The position numbers and the translations under genes were made by a program. A stretch of DNA of 64,000 bases from JADJYF01 sp050186725 (GTDB lineage Bacteria; Pseudomonadota; Gammaproteobacteria; Ga0077536), in contig JBFWYG010000009.1 of assembly GCA_050186725.1 (NCBI GenBank), positions 51,544 through 115,543 on the forward strand, given 5' to 3'. This document shows positions 24,639-32,542 of this stretch, one piece after another. The notes under the pieces are model-generated. The model was not told the DNA's origin. It saw only the letters and a list, made by a program, of their open reading frames with translations, and did no database searches. The stretch's first letter is position 1, and the number at the start of each line of letters is the position of its first letter.

Positions 24639-25672
24639 GCGAAGCCTGTGAAGCTTGCCGGCAGCGCCTGGATGCGCGCCACGACCTCGGCCGGCAGGTC
24701 CGAGGGCTGCTCGGAACTCGCGCTCGCGTGCACCGTGTCCACGCGACCGGCGAAGCGCTTCGCGATGACGTCCGCGATCTGATCGTGGCGGCCGATGGCC
24801 GCGCAGGCTTCGAGCAGGCGGTCCGGCACCTCGCGCGCGATCTCGTTCCAGCGGCCCTGCTTGGTCATGTCGTTCAGCTTCGGCCCCAGCGCGCCGAGGC
24901 CCTCGGCTTCCAGCACCGGCCAGTAGGCGGGTGTCGAGGCGTAGAACGCCACGCGGTAGCGCACCCACTCGGCCATCTTGCTCACCGCGGCGTCGTCGGG
25001 CCCGGTGGCGACGAAGCCGCCGCCGTTGATCTCGAAGTTCGCGCGCGCGCGCCCGGCGCGGACGAGTCCCGCTTCGATGATGGGCAGGACCGTGTCGTCG
25101 AAGTAGCGCGGCGTGCAGAACGGATGCAGGCGCACGCCGTCGGCGCTCTCGGCGGCGAGCTTCAGCATGGCCGGTCCGACCGCCGCGAGCGTGACGGGCG
25201 GCGGCGGCAGTTCAGTGCCTTCGGGCACAAAGTTCGGCGGCATGAGCGTGAAGCGGTAGTGCTCACCCTCGTGGCGCAGCGGCGCGCCGCTCCGCCAGCT
25301 GTGCCAGATGGCGCGCAGCGCCGTGACCAGTTCGCGCAGACGCGGCGCCGGCGCGCTCCACGGCACGCTGTAGCGCTTCTCGTTGTGCGCCTTGATCTGC
25401 GGGCCCAAGCCCAGCACGAAGCGTCCGCGCGAGGATTCCTTCAGATCCCAGGCGACGTGGGCCAGCGCCATCGGCGAGCGCACGAAGGCGAGCGCGATGC
25501 CGGTCGCGAGCTCCACGCGCTCGGTCGCCACCGCCGCGACCGCCAGCGGCATGAAGGGCTCGTGGCGGTTCTCGAGCGAGCAGAGCCCGTCGAAGCCGCG
25601 GGCCTCGATGTCCAGCGCGGCATCGCGCGTCGCGCGCAGATCGTGCTGGGGAACGGTCGTGACGATGCGCAT
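24626..25672 (-). CDS. LLM-class (luciferase-like) oxidoreductase, MSMEG_2256-type F420-dependent family
   Basis: 348 residues from the ATG at 25672 with GGAG seven bases upstream. The luciferase-like TIM barrel is shown by ARGFDGLCSLENRHEPFMPL, ATERVELATGIALAF, SSRGRFVLGLGPQIKAHNEKR and VTLAAVGPAMLKLAAESADG. This pattern matches the TIGR03617-type group whose best-known members come from F420-using actinobacteria. It may use F420 or FMN; the sequence alone does not decide. It is divergent from the DsbA/HCCA isomerase-like gene (90 bases between starts). Confidence 0.87.
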   Translation of the reverse strand: MRIVTTVPQHDLRATRDAALDIEARGFDGLCSLENRHEPFMPLAVAAVATERVELATGIALAFVRSPMALAHVAWDLKESSRGRFVLGLGPQIKAHNEKRYSVPWSAPAPRLRELVTALRAIWHSWRSGAPLRHEGEHYRFTLMPPNFVPEGTELPPPPVTLAAVGPAMLKLAAESADGVRLHPFCTPRYFDDTVLPIIEAGLVRAGRARANFEINGGGFVATGPDDAAVSKMAEWVRYRVAFYASTPAYWPVLEAEGLGALGPKLNDMTKQGRWNEIAREVPDRLLEACAAIGRHDQIADVIAKRFAGRVDTVHASASSEQPSDLPAEVVARIQALPASFTGFAPRA

Positions 25673-25762
25673 GCGGGTGCTCCACGGCTGTCGAGGGTCG
25701 AATTGTGCATCAAGCCGCGCGCGTCCCATACTCGCGGCACTTCCATCGGGCGGCGACACGGC

Positions 25763-26386
25763 ATGGCACGCATCATCCACTACTTCGACTACAAGAGCCC
25801 CTATGCCTACCTCGCGCAGCAGGCGGCGTTCGAACTCGCGGCGCGCGCGGGCGTCGAGATCGAGTGGCGACCCTACACGCTCTTGATCGACAAGTACCTC
25901 GGCAGCGCGCACCTGGACGCCAACGGGCAGGACACCCTCGGCACGCGCAACGATCACCAGTGGCGCCGCGTGCGCTATTCGTACATGGACTGTCGCCGCG
26001 AGGCCAATCGTCGTGGCCTCACGATCCGCGGGCCGCGCAAGATCTTCGACAGCGTGCCGGCCCACGTCGCCTTCCTGTTCGCGCGTGAACGCGGACCGTG
26101 GCGCGCGCTGCACGAGGCGATGTTCGCGCGCTTCTGGCGGCGCGAGCTCGATATCGAGAACGTCGCGGTGCTGTGCGCGCTGCTCGAGGAACACGGTTTC
26201 GACGCCGCGACCTTTCCCGCGTATCTCGCCGGCGAGGGGCGCGCGCTGCACGACAACCTGCAGCGCGAGGCGGAAGATGACGGCGTGTTCGGCGTGCCGA
26301 GCTGGTGGGTGGAGGGGGAACTCTTCTGGGGCCTGGAGCGACTCGAGCGCGTCGCGGAACGACTCGCCTCACGACCGTCGCGCTGA
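25763..26386 (+). CDS. DsbA-fold 2-hydroxychromene-2-carboxylate isomerase-like protein
   Basis: 207 residues. The thioredoxin/DsbA fold appears with YFDYKSPYAYLAQQAAFE at the N-terminus, where the usual CxxC is replaced by a Ser-Pro-Tyr motif, and the cis-Pro loop VFGVPSWWVEGELFWG near residue 180. Such GSH-dependent kappa-class enzymes isomerise 2-hydroxychromene-2-carboxylate in naphthalene-type aromatic degradation, but many homologues have other substrates. No other aromatic catabolic gene is adjacent, so the role remains open. It is divergent from the LLM oxidoreductase, and the pair may be co-regulated. Confidence 0.87.
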   Translation: MARIIHYFDYKSPYAYLAQQAAFELAARAGVEIEWRPYTLLIDKYLGSAHLDANGQDTLGTRNDHQWRRVRYSYMDCRREANRRGLTIRGPRKIFDSVPAHVAFLFARERGPWRALHEAMFARFWRRELDIENVAVLCALLEEHGFDAATFPAYLAGEGRALHDNLQREAEDDGVFGVPSWWVEGELFWGLERLERVAERLASRPSR

Positions 26387-26613
26387 GTGCCGGCACGACC
26401 ACGTAAGATGCCCAGGACGAGGACCACGCCAACGCCAGCGCGACCCTCGCCCCAGGCGGGGAGAACCGAGGACGGCGTTGCGGGGGAGATCGCCGCGCCG
26501 GCCTTGGTAGCGACTGTGCTACAGCGCGGCCGCGCGCACTTGACCTGGATCACGCCGCGCGCGTGGCGCGGCGCGATTGCCGCGGGCAAGCGGCATTGCC
26601 TACACTCGCGGCC

Positions 26614-27303
26614 ATGACTGCCCTACCCAAAGCCGACGAACAGGCCTGTCTCGCGCCCGGCGCGACGGTCGACAGCTCCCATCCCGCGGTGCGCGCCTAT
26701 GCGCTTCAGCACAGTGCCGGCCACGACAGTCCACGCGCGCGCGCCATCGCGCTCTACTACGCGGTGCGCGACGGCATTCGCTACGACCCCTACGGCCTCG
26801 ACCTGTCGGAGCACGGGCTGCGCGCCAGTACCACGCTCGCCGCCGGGCGCGGCTGGTGCGTGCCGAAGGCGGTGCTGCTCGCCGCGGCTTGCCGCGCGGT
26901 CGGCATTCCCGCCGCGCTCGGCTACGCCGACGTGCGCAACCATCTCTCCACCGAGCGCATGCGCGCGACCATGCAGACCGACGTGTTCTTCTGGCACGGT
27001 TACACCGCCATCCTGCTGGATGGCGCGTGGGTCAAGGCGACGCCCGCGTTCAACATCGAGCTGTGCGAGAAATTCCGCATTCGGCCGCTCGAGTTCGACG
27101 GGCGCGAGGACTCCATCTATCACCCCTACGATCTCGACGGTCGTCAGCACATGGAGTATCTCGCCTACCGCGGCGAATTCGCCGAAGTGCCGCTGGCAGC
27201 GATGCGCGCGGATTTCGAGCGCCATTATCCCGGGGTCGCCGAGAACCTGGCGCGCAGCGACTTCGAGCGCGACGTCGCCGTCGAGGTCGGCAGGTCGAGC
27301 TGA
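26614..27303 (+). CDS. transglutaminase-like cysteine protease-fold protein
   Basis: 229 residues from the ATG at 26614. The transglutaminase-like core is seen as IALYYAVRDGIRYDPYG, the catalytic Cys in GRGWCVPKAVLLAAACRAVGI (about residue 88) and the His in FFWHGYTAILLDG (about 130). The third triad position, normally Asp in a VDxTW-type strand, reads WVKATPAFN here, so the triad may be completed differently. Bacterial members cleave or cross-link peptides, often unknown ones. No signal peptide is present. The glycosyltransferase gene begins 31 bases downstream. Confidence 0.83.
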   Translation: MTALPKADEQACLAPGATVDSSHPAVRAYALQHSAGHDSPRARAIALYYAVRDGIRYDPYGLDLSEHGLRASTTLAAGRGWCVPKAVLLAAACRAVGIPAALGYADVRNHLSTERMRATMQTDVFFWHGYTAILLDGAWVKATPAFNIELCEKFRIRPLEFDGREDSIYHPYDLDGRQHMEYLAYRGEFAEVPLAAMRADFERHYPGVAENLARSDFERDVAVEVGRSS

Positions 27304-27334
27304 GGGACGCACGGGGGCGGCCGCGGCCACCGCG

Positions 27335-29215
27335 ATGACGAGGGCCGTGAGTCGCGCCGCGCCGTCCAGCCTCGGGCTCGTGGTAGGCGGGCTCATCGCG
27401 CTCTACGCACTGGCCTACCTGCTGTGGTATTCGACCACGCCGCTCGGCCTCTATCCCGTGCTGGACGGCCGCGAGCAGCTGGCGCTGGCCGCGGCCATCG
27501 CGCGCGGCGATCTGCCCCACGAGCCTTTCTATCGCGCGCCGCTCTACCCGGCCCTGCTCGCCTGGGTGATCGAGCTCGGCGTGGGCGAGCGCGACCTGCC
27601 GCTGGTGGTGCGCCTGCTGAATGCCGTCCTGCACCTGGTCAACGCCGCGCTGGTCAGGCGCCTGGCATCGCGCGTGTGGCACACGCCGCGCGCGGCGGCA
27701 CTGGCCGCGCTGCTCGCTGGCCTGAGCCCGGTCGCGCTGTTCTTCGCCGCCGATCCACTCGACATCACTATGGCCACCAGTTTCCTGCTCGCGGCCTGCC
27801 TGGCAACGGTGCGCGCCACCCAGGTGGCGCAGGGCGCTGCCGCCAGCCTGGCGCTCGCCGGCGCGCTGCTCGGCGCGGCGCTGCTCACGCGTCCGCAGAC
27901 CTTGCTCGTGGTGGGCGCGCTCGCGCTTTGCGCCTGGCAGGGCGCGAGTGTCGGTCGCGCGCAGCGGCTGCTGGCGGCGGGCCTGCCCGTGCTCGCGTTC
28001 GCGCTGGCGATGGGTGCCATCAATCTGCGGGTCGGCGGCAGCTTCGCCGTGCTGCCCTGGCAGGGCGCCTACAACCTGTGGGCGGCCAACGGGCCCGAGG
28101 CCGACGGTCGTTATTTCGTGCAGCGTGAACGCCTGGCGATGTACAGCGAGGGCCTGAACCCGGCGCGGGTGGAGTCCGAGCGTCTGTATCGCGCGGCGAA
28201 CCCGGGCGCCCCGGACGATCCGGCGAGCATGTCGCGTTACTGGCAGGCGCGCACCCTGGCCGCGCTGCGCGCCGAACCGCTGCGCTGGCTGGCGCTCGTC
28301 GCGCGCAAGGCCTGGTACCTGGTGAACGACTTCGAGCAGTACGACTTGAAGACCTATTTCGTGCACAAGGCGGCGTCGCCCTGGCTGCGCTGGAATCCGC
28401 TCGGCTGGGGCGTCCTGCTCGTCGGCGCGTCGCTTGCGCTCGGGCTGCGCGGCTTGCCGCGCGCGGGCAGGGTGGTGGTGCTGTTTGGCCTCGCCTATGT
28501 CGCGAGCCTGCTGTTGAGCTATGTCAGCGCGCGCTTTCGCCTGCCGCTCGCGCCCTTGCTCGCGGTGCTGGCAGGCGGCCTGCTGGCGAATGGTGGCCAG
28601 GCACTGCGCTGGGCCCGCGCGTTGCCGCTTGCCGCACTGGCAGCGACACTCACCTTCTGGCCGCTGTCGGCCGCCGAGCGCGAGCGCACGGTCGTGCAGG
28701 ACTTCCTGCTGGAAGCGCGCGCGGCGCTGGTGGTCGGCGATACCTCCATCGCCATTCAGCGCGCGCGCCAGGCCTTGGCGCGCGCACCGGGAGACGAAGC
28801 CGCGCGCGAGGTGTTGTGCGTGGCGCCGTTCAACGCGTGGCTGCGCGGACCATTGATCGCCGAGCAGGCGCCACGGGCGTCCTGCGCCGGCGCCGCGCCT
28901 GTTTCACCCGTCGCGCGGCGCGCGCTGGGCGTGATCGCGTGGCGCGCGGGCGAGGACGAGACGGCAAGAAATGCCTGGCGGCCCTTGGCACGCCAGGCAG
29001 GACCGGAACGGGACGCGGCCGCGGCGGCGCTCATCATGAGCGGCGAGCCGGTGGAAGCGCTGGATGACGACAGCCTGGCGCGTTGCGCCGACGTGCTGCT
29101 GCTCGCCCGCGCCCTGCGCGGTGATCGCCGTGCCGAGTCGTTGCTCCGGACACGGTTGCCCGCGGCCGAATTGGCGCGGCAGACCGAGAACCTCGCACGG
29201 CTGTTCGCGCGCTGA
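27335..29215 (+). CDS. polytopic GT-C (PMT/ArnT-like) glycosyltransferase with C-terminal soluble domain
   Basis: 626 residues starting at the ATG at 27335; the open frame extends far upstream but only as a shadow of the transglutaminase gene. About ten to twelve membrane segments fill residues 15-450. The first loop has VLDGREQLALAAAIARGDLPHEPFYRAPLYP, matching the GT39/GT83-type loop with its acidic catalytic position. Such enzymes transfer sugars from polyprenyl carriers to proteins or glycolipids on the periplasmic side. Residues about 455-626 are soluble and helical, possibly TPR-like (LLEARAALVVGDTSIAIQRA, ARRALGVIAWRAGEDETA). Acceptor unknown. Confidence 0.8.
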   Translation: MTRAVSRAAPSSLGLVVGGLIALYALAYLLWYSTTPLGLYPVLDGREQLALAAAIARGDLPHEPFYRAPLYPALLAWVIELGVGERDLPLVVRLLNAVLHLVNAALVRRLASRVWHTPRAAALAALLAGLSPVALFFAADPLDITMATSFLLAACLATVRATQVAQGAAASLALAGALLGAALLTRPQTLLVVGALALCAWQGASVGRAQRLLAAGLPVLAFALAMGAINLRVGGSFAVLPWQGAYNLWAANGPEADGRYFVQRERLAMYSEGLNPARVESERLYRAANPGAPDDPASMSRYWQARTLAALRAEPLRWLALVARKAWYLVNDFEQYDLKTYFVHKAASPWLRWNPLGWGVLLVGASLALGLRGLPRAGRVVVLFGLAYVASLLLSYVSARFRLPLAPLLAVLAGGLLANGGQALRWARALPLAALAATLTFWPLSAAERERTVVQDFLLEARAALVVGDTSIAIQRARQALARAPGDEAAREVLCVAPFNAWLRGPLIAEQAPRASCAGAAPVSPVARRALGVIAWRAGEDETARNAWRPLARQAGPERDAAAAALIMSGEPVEALDDDSLARCADVLLLARALRGDRRAESLLRTRLPAAELARQTENLARLFAR

Positions 29216-29227
29216 AGCTGAGCGTCG

Positions 29228-29362
29228 TCAACCGCGCGGCAGGCTGACAGTCTGCACGGACTGGCTCGACGTGGTGCTGGCCAGCGACTCGATGGCGACC
29301 ACGCTCGCGAAGCACACGGCGAAGAAGAACAGAACGGACAAGGTGGCGGTCAGGTAGCGCAT
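29228..29362 (-). CDS. small membrane protein, 44 residues, unknown function
   Basis: A short frame ATG (29362) to TGA (29228). The product has one hydrophobic segment at its N-terminus (MRYLTATLSVLFFFAVCF) followed by a Ser/Thr-rich tail (about 26-44). GGAG sits 9 bases upstream of the ATG, overlapping the stop region of the gene before it; the intergenic distance is only 11 bases. This arrangement argues for a genuine co-translated gene. It could be an inner-membrane peptide or an exported small protein. I do not recognise a family. Confidence 0.6.
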   Translation of the reverse strand: MRYLTATLSVLFFFAVCFASVVAIESLASTTSSQSVQTVSLPRG

Positions 29363-29373
29363 GGTGGCGGCTC

Positions 29374-29721
29374 CTAGCTGTGGGCGCCGCGCGTAGCGAG
29401 ACGCGGCGCGAACGACGAAGAACTGGACGGATAGCCGGCCATCCCCCCGCTATCGAACCGTGCCGGCGTGGCCGGCTCGGCGGGTATAGCGGCATGGGTC
29501 TGGCGAAATTCAGACCAGGCGACGAGGAGTGCGAAAGCCAGCGCGAACACCCGCAGGGCGAGCGCCAGGGTCGGCTCCGAGGCATTCGACGGCCGACTGG
29601 TCGGTCGGTTTGAGGGCGCGACCAGGCGTAAAGGGCGCTGCTGTGCGCGGTGCTCGGCGGCGCGCGCGGCGCGACTGTCGGTCGTGGTGCGAGCTTGCGG
29701 CTGCGGGCGGTGGCTGGGCAT
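29374..29721 (-). CDS. small single-span membrane protein, unknown function
   Basis: 115 residues from the ATG at 29721, preceded by GAGGAAA at good spacing. An Arg/Gln/Pro-rich, basic N-terminal half (about 1-55) leads to one membrane span (ALALRVFALAFALLVAW, about 60-76) and a Pro/Ser-rich tail. It lies downstream of the TetR gene, with a 20-base TetR-type inverted repeat (29746-29765) just upstream of its start, and is followed 11 bases later by the 44-residue gene. A TetR-controlled membrane peptide pair is implied. No family recognised. Confidence 0.6.
   Translation of the reverse strand: MPSHRPQPQARTTTDSRAARAAEHRAQQRPLRLVAPSNRPTSRPSNASEPTLALALRVFALAFALLVAWSEFRQTHAAIPAEPATPARFDSGGMAGYPSSSSSFAPRLATRGAHS
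29593..29604. promoter_or_regulatory. TetR-type operator-like repeat inside the small membrane gene
   Basis: CCGAC-TG-GTCGG, a perfect 5-base inverted repeat, followed directly by TCGGTTT. It resembles the other boxes near the TetR gene but lies within coding sequence. Confidence 0.35.
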
Positions 29722-29745
29722 GGTCGTTTCCTCTTTTTCCACAAC

Positions 29746-29765
29746 GACCGACTGGTTGGTCGGTC
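29746..29765. promoter_or_regulatory. TetR-type operator between tetR-like gene and small membrane gene
   Basis: GACCGAC-TGGTTG-GTCGGTC, a perfect 7-base inverted repeat with a 6-base centre, located 25 bases upstream of the ATG at 29721 and 16 bases beyond the regulator's stop. Likely repressor site controlling the two small membrane genes. Confidence 0.65.
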
Positions 29766-29781
29766 TGAAAGCAAATTTTTT

Positions 29782-30396
29782 TCAGGCCACGGGTTTCTTC
29801 AGGTCGTGAAGATATTTCTTCAAGCCGTTGATCGAGGAGCGAAAGATGCCGCAATCCTGAGAGTTCTTCGCAAGTCCCACGGCGCCCTGTAGCGAGGCGA
29901 TGACGAAGTAGGCGACCTCGTTCGCGTCCACCTCCGGCCGCAGCAGCCCGCGCTGCTGGGCGCCGGCCAGGGCGTTCTGCACCGCGCGGTGCCAGCGTCG
30001 GTAGACGCGTTCGATGCGCTGGCGGAAACCTTCGTCCAGCGGCGACATCTCCTGCGCCAGGTTGTTGATCGGACAGCCACAGGCGAGACGCTGGCCGGCG
30101 AGGAACTGTTCTTCTTCGTCGAGCAGGCGGCAGATGCCCTCGATGGGATCCTCCGCGCTGAGCGCCGCGTCCCAGGCCGCCACCGCGCGCGGGGCGATCA
30201 CGTCATCCAATACCGCGTAGCCGAGTTCCTGCTTGCTGGCGAAATGGTGATAGAGCGCGCCCTTGGAGATCCCCAGTCGCTTCAGCATCTCGCACAGCGA
30301 GGCGGACTGGTAGCCGACCCGGTAGATCTCCTCGGCGGCGGCCTCGAGGATCTTCTCGCGGGTCACTTCGGCCTTGATGTCGCGTTGTGTCACCAT
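29782..30396 (-). CDS. TetR/AcrR-family transcriptional regulator
   Basis: 204 residues from the ATG at 30396. The N-terminal TetR HTH is complete: REKILEAAAEEIYRVGYQSASLCEMLKRLGISKGALYHHFASKQELGYAVLDD (segment about residues 15-65), with the recognition helix in ISKGALYHHF. The C-terminal ligand domain contains a CGCPINNLAQEMSP segment, which is characteristic of the TetR_C_16/YcdC-like group. The AAACCG...CGGTTT palindrome at 30411-30428 is 15 bases upstream of the start, so autoregulation is likely. A second box stands before the downstream small membrane genes. The ligand is unknown. Confidence 0.92.
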   Translation of the reverse strand: MVTQRDIKAEVTREKILEAAAEEIYRVGYQSASLCEMLKRLGISKGALYHHFASKQELGYAVLDDVIAPRAVAAWDAALSAEDPIEGICRLLDEEEQFLAGQRLACGCPINNLAQEMSPLDEGFRQRIERVYRRWHRAVQNALAGAQQRGLLRPEVDANEVAYFVIASLQGAVGLAKNSQDCGIFRSSINGLKKYLHDLKKPVA

Positions 30397-30410
30397 GGGG
30401 GCAAGAATAC

Positions 30411-30428
30411 AAACCGGTCGGTCGGTTT
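30411..30428. promoter_or_regulatory. TetR-type operator upstream of the tetR-like gene
   Basis: AAACCG-GTCGGT-CGGTTT, 6-base perfect arms, beginning 15 bases upstream of the regulator's ATG. This matches the ACCGACCGGTCGGT style of many TetR operators and implies autorepression. Confidence 0.7.
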
Positions 30429-30451
30429 GCAAGGCGAGCGTGAAAAAAATT

Positions 30452-31306
30452 TCAGGGGGCCGACCGCTCGGTCCGTGGATGGGCGCGAGCATTGGGCATG
30501 AACAATTGTCGGCCATGGGGTCGGAACGCCGCGATGGCCGCCTGGCCCTCGGCGCCCAGCAGCCAGTCGTGGAGGCGGCGCGCTTCGACGGCATGCACGT
30601 GAGGATGGCGGCGCGGGTCGACCAGGATCAGGCTGTACTGGTTGCGCAGCCCAGGGCCGCCGACCAGCAGCGCGGCCAAGCCCTGGCGCTCCCGATAGGT
30701 CGCCCAGCTGGCGCTGTCACTCAGCGTGTAGGCGGAGAGTTCGCGGGCCACGTTCAAGGTTGGGAGCATGCCGCTGCCGGTGTCCCGGTACCAGCGATGG
30801 AGCGCGGGATCGGGACTGTAACCGGCCGCCTTCCACAGCGTCTGCTCACGCACGTGGGTGCCGCTCAGATCGCCGCGGGAGGCGAACACCGCGCCGCGGG
30901 TAGCGATGCGCCGAAAGGCCTCCGCGGCGTCCGGCGCGCCCTGCACGCCGGCCGGATCGTCCGTTGGCCCGACCAGCAGGAAGTCGTTGTACATCAGCGG
31001 TTCGCGGGCGAGGCCTTCACCGTCGGCGACGAAGCGCGCCTCGGCGTCCGGGGCATGCACCAGCGCGAGGTCGCCATTGCCCGCCCGGCAGTTGGCCAGC
31101 GCCTGGCCGGTGCCGACCGCGATGACGTGCACTTCGATGCCGGTGGCGGCGGTGAAACGGGGCAGCAGGGCGTCGAACAGCCCGGAGGCCTGGGTGGAGG
31201 TGGTGGACTGCAGCAGGACGTAGGGCCGGTCGGCGGCCTGTGCCGCCAGCACCAGCAGGCCGAATAGCGCGCCGAGGGCGCGCCGTGCAGGCTCAGTCGC
31301 GCGCAC
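30452..31306 (-). CDS. tupA: TupA-like tungstate (or molybdate) binding protein
   Basis: 284 residues with a GTG start at 31306 and a signal peptide ending LAAQAAD. The mature start STTSTQASGLFDALLP and the following EVHVIAVGTGQAL are hallmarks of TupA periplasmic proteins, in which Thr/Ser residues of the TTSTQ loop bind the oxyanion. Later motifs (FLLVGPTDDPAG, FASRGDLSGTHVREQ) also fit. TupA delivers tungstate to TupBC, but no tupB or tupC is present here. It overlaps the upstream polytopic gene by 14 bases. Box 30462-30473 lies in its last codons. Confidence 0.87.
   Translation of the reverse strand: MRATEPARRALGALFGLLVLAAQAADRPYVLLQSTTSTQASGLFDALLPRFTAATGIEVHVIAVGTGQALANCRAGNGDLALVHAPDAEARFVADGEGLAREPLMYNDFLLVGPTDDPAGVQGAPDAAEAFRRIATRGAVFASRGDLSGTHVREQTLWKAAGYSPDPALHRWYRDTGSGMLPTLNVARELSAYTLSDSASWATYRERQGLAALLVGGPGLRNQYSLILVDPRRHPHVHAVEARRLHDWLLGAEGQAAIAAFRPHGRQLFMPNARAHPRTERSAP
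30462..30473. promoter_or_regulatory. additional GACCG/CGGTC inverted repeat near tupA end
   Basis: GACCG-CT-CGGTC, perfect 5-base arms, 34 bases from the main TetR-type operator, inside the 3' end of tupA. Possibly a secondary regulator site. Confidence 0.35.
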
Positions 31307-31874
31307 CGCCCGCGGCTCGACGCGAGAGATCGACCAGCAGCGTGCCGATCACCGCGCCCACCGCGCCGAAGCCGAAGTGGGTCATGAGCGAGAACAGGGG
31401 ACCATGGCGCAGCTTGCCGAGGTGCAGCTGCACGCCGTGGGCGAGCAGGTAGACTGCGAGCGGCTTCAGCATGAAGGCCACACCGCCGGTAAGCGCCACC
31501 AGGGCCAGGTGCCGACCACGGCGCAGGCCGGCGAGCCAGGCGCCGTCGACCGCCAGTGCGCACAGGCCGTAGATGGGCGCCTGCATGCTCGCGCCCGCGC
31601 CGTGCGCGAGCAACGCGATGGTGCCCATGTAGCCGGCGGCGGTGGTGGTCGCCGCCCAGCGCGTGCGCGAACCGTTGCGCGCCACCATCACCCCGGCCAT
31701 CCACACCAGCCCATAGTGGCCGGGCAGGCCCATGTCGACGTCCCAGGCGCGATGGCCGAAGGCCAGCAGCGCGCCCATGCCGAGCAGCACGAGCAGGTGC
31801 CCAAGGCCCGCCCGCTCAGGGGCGGAAGCGCTTGATGCGCTGCTTGTCTGCGACGACGTAATCGTGCGAGCCAT
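31293..31874 (-). CDS. polytopic inner-membrane protein of the tungstate/molybdate locus, unknown function
   Basis: Up to 193 residues with about five membrane segments. The ATG at 31874 gives a Ser-rich, non-membrane N-terminus that overlaps the upstream TiaS-like gene by 59 bases; internal starts at GTG 31790 or ATG 31778 would remove that and are plausible. Conserved-looking features are GHRAWDVDMGLPGHYGLVWM, a loop with RNGSRTRWAATTTAAGYMG and the C-terminal GFGAVGAVIGTLL. It might be an uptake (S-component-like) or accessory protein for the TupA substrate, but no transporter signature is clear. It overlaps tupA by 14 bases, so it is co-expressed. Confidence 0.65.
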   Translation of the reverse strand: MARTITSSQTSSASSASAPERAGLGHLLVLLGMGALLAFGHRAWDVDMGLPGHYGLVWMAGVMVARNGSRTRWAATTTAAGYMGTIALLAHGAGASMQAPIYGLCALAVDGAWLAGLRRGRHLALVALTGGVAFMLKPLAVYLLAHGVQLHLGKLRHGPLFSLMTHFGFGAVGAVIGTLLVDLSRRAAGGARD

Positions 31875-32442
31875 CTGTCGTGTTCTCCACCAAAAGTACC
31901 GATAGTCCGGCCACGCGCACCGGCCGCGCCCAGTCGCCGAGCGTCACCCGCGCCGTGTCGGGCAGGCAGTCGCCGGCCGTCTCGCCGTCGAACACGCGTA
32001 CCGCGTCCAGTCCGGTCTGCGCGCGGAGCGCCCCGACTTCGTGTACGCCGTCGCCGAGTTCGCGCAGTCGCTTCAGCCACAGGTACCGGCCGTCGTCGCC
32101 CTGCATGAACAAGCCCACCCCGGCCAGTGCGCCGATGATACCGCCGTGGGTGCCCGTCAGTCCCGCGAGACGAATGCCGGCCGCCGCGGCGGTCGCGCGG
32201 GCCCGTTCGCGATCGAGCACGTCGCGTTGCGCCGCGAGCGCGTAGTCGATGACGCGCGTGGCGGCGTCCGGCGTCGCCACGCACAGACCGACGTCGGCGC
32301 CGACCGCCGCCACTTCCAGCAGGAACTCGCGGCAGTAGGTCTCGATGGCGTCCTGCGACGCGCGCGCGGCGAGCTGCAGGCAGGCCGAGCTGTTGTGCGA
32401 GGTGTAGGGAATGCGCGGGTCGACCAGCAACTGATGCCGCGT
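31816..32442 (-). CDS. TiaS-like (agmatinylcytidine-synthetase-like) protein, N-terminus lost in gap
   Basis: The last 208 residues of a gene whose start is in the 100-N gap. The segment LLVDPRIPYTSHNSSACLQL resembles the NPNIPWKTRGN stretch of archaeal TiaS, and GTHGGIIGALAGVGL resembles its GRGxIGALAAIG motif, so a homologue of that DDTD/DUF1743-type fold is suspected. Bacteria normally use TilS for tRNA-Ile2 and do not need TiaS, so a different ligase role linked to the metal-oxyanion locus is possible. It ends 59 bases inside the next gene's longest frame. Homology is by eye and moderately uncertain. Confidence 0.5.
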   Translation of the reverse strand, partial: TRHQLLVDPRIPYTSHNSSACLQLAARASQDAIETYCREFLLEVAAVGADVGLCVATPDAATRVIDYALAAQRDVLDRERARATAAAAGIRLAGLTGTHGGIIGALAGVGLFMQGDDGRYLWLKRLRELGDGVHEVGALRAQTGLDAVRVFDGETAGDCLPDTARVTLGDWARPVRVAGLSVLLVENTTDGSHDYVVADKQRIKRFRP

Positions 32443-32542
32443 NNNNNNNNNNNNNNNNNNNNNNNNNNNNNNNNNNNNNNNNNNNNNNNNNNNNNNNNNN
32501 NNNNNNNNNNNNNNNNNNNNNNNNNNNNNNNNNNNNNNNNNN
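32443..32542. other. 100-N scaffold gap
   Basis: A run of exactly 100 N, the usual marker for a gap of unknown length. It removes the 3' end of the TonB receptor gene and the 5' end of the TiaS-like gene. The frame that reads through it is an artefact. Confidence 0.98.

Noticed and set aside
29228..29765. A toxin-antitoxin pair for the two small genes
   Set aside because: Neither protein matches known toxin or antitoxin families; both look like membrane peptides, so only unknown function is stated.
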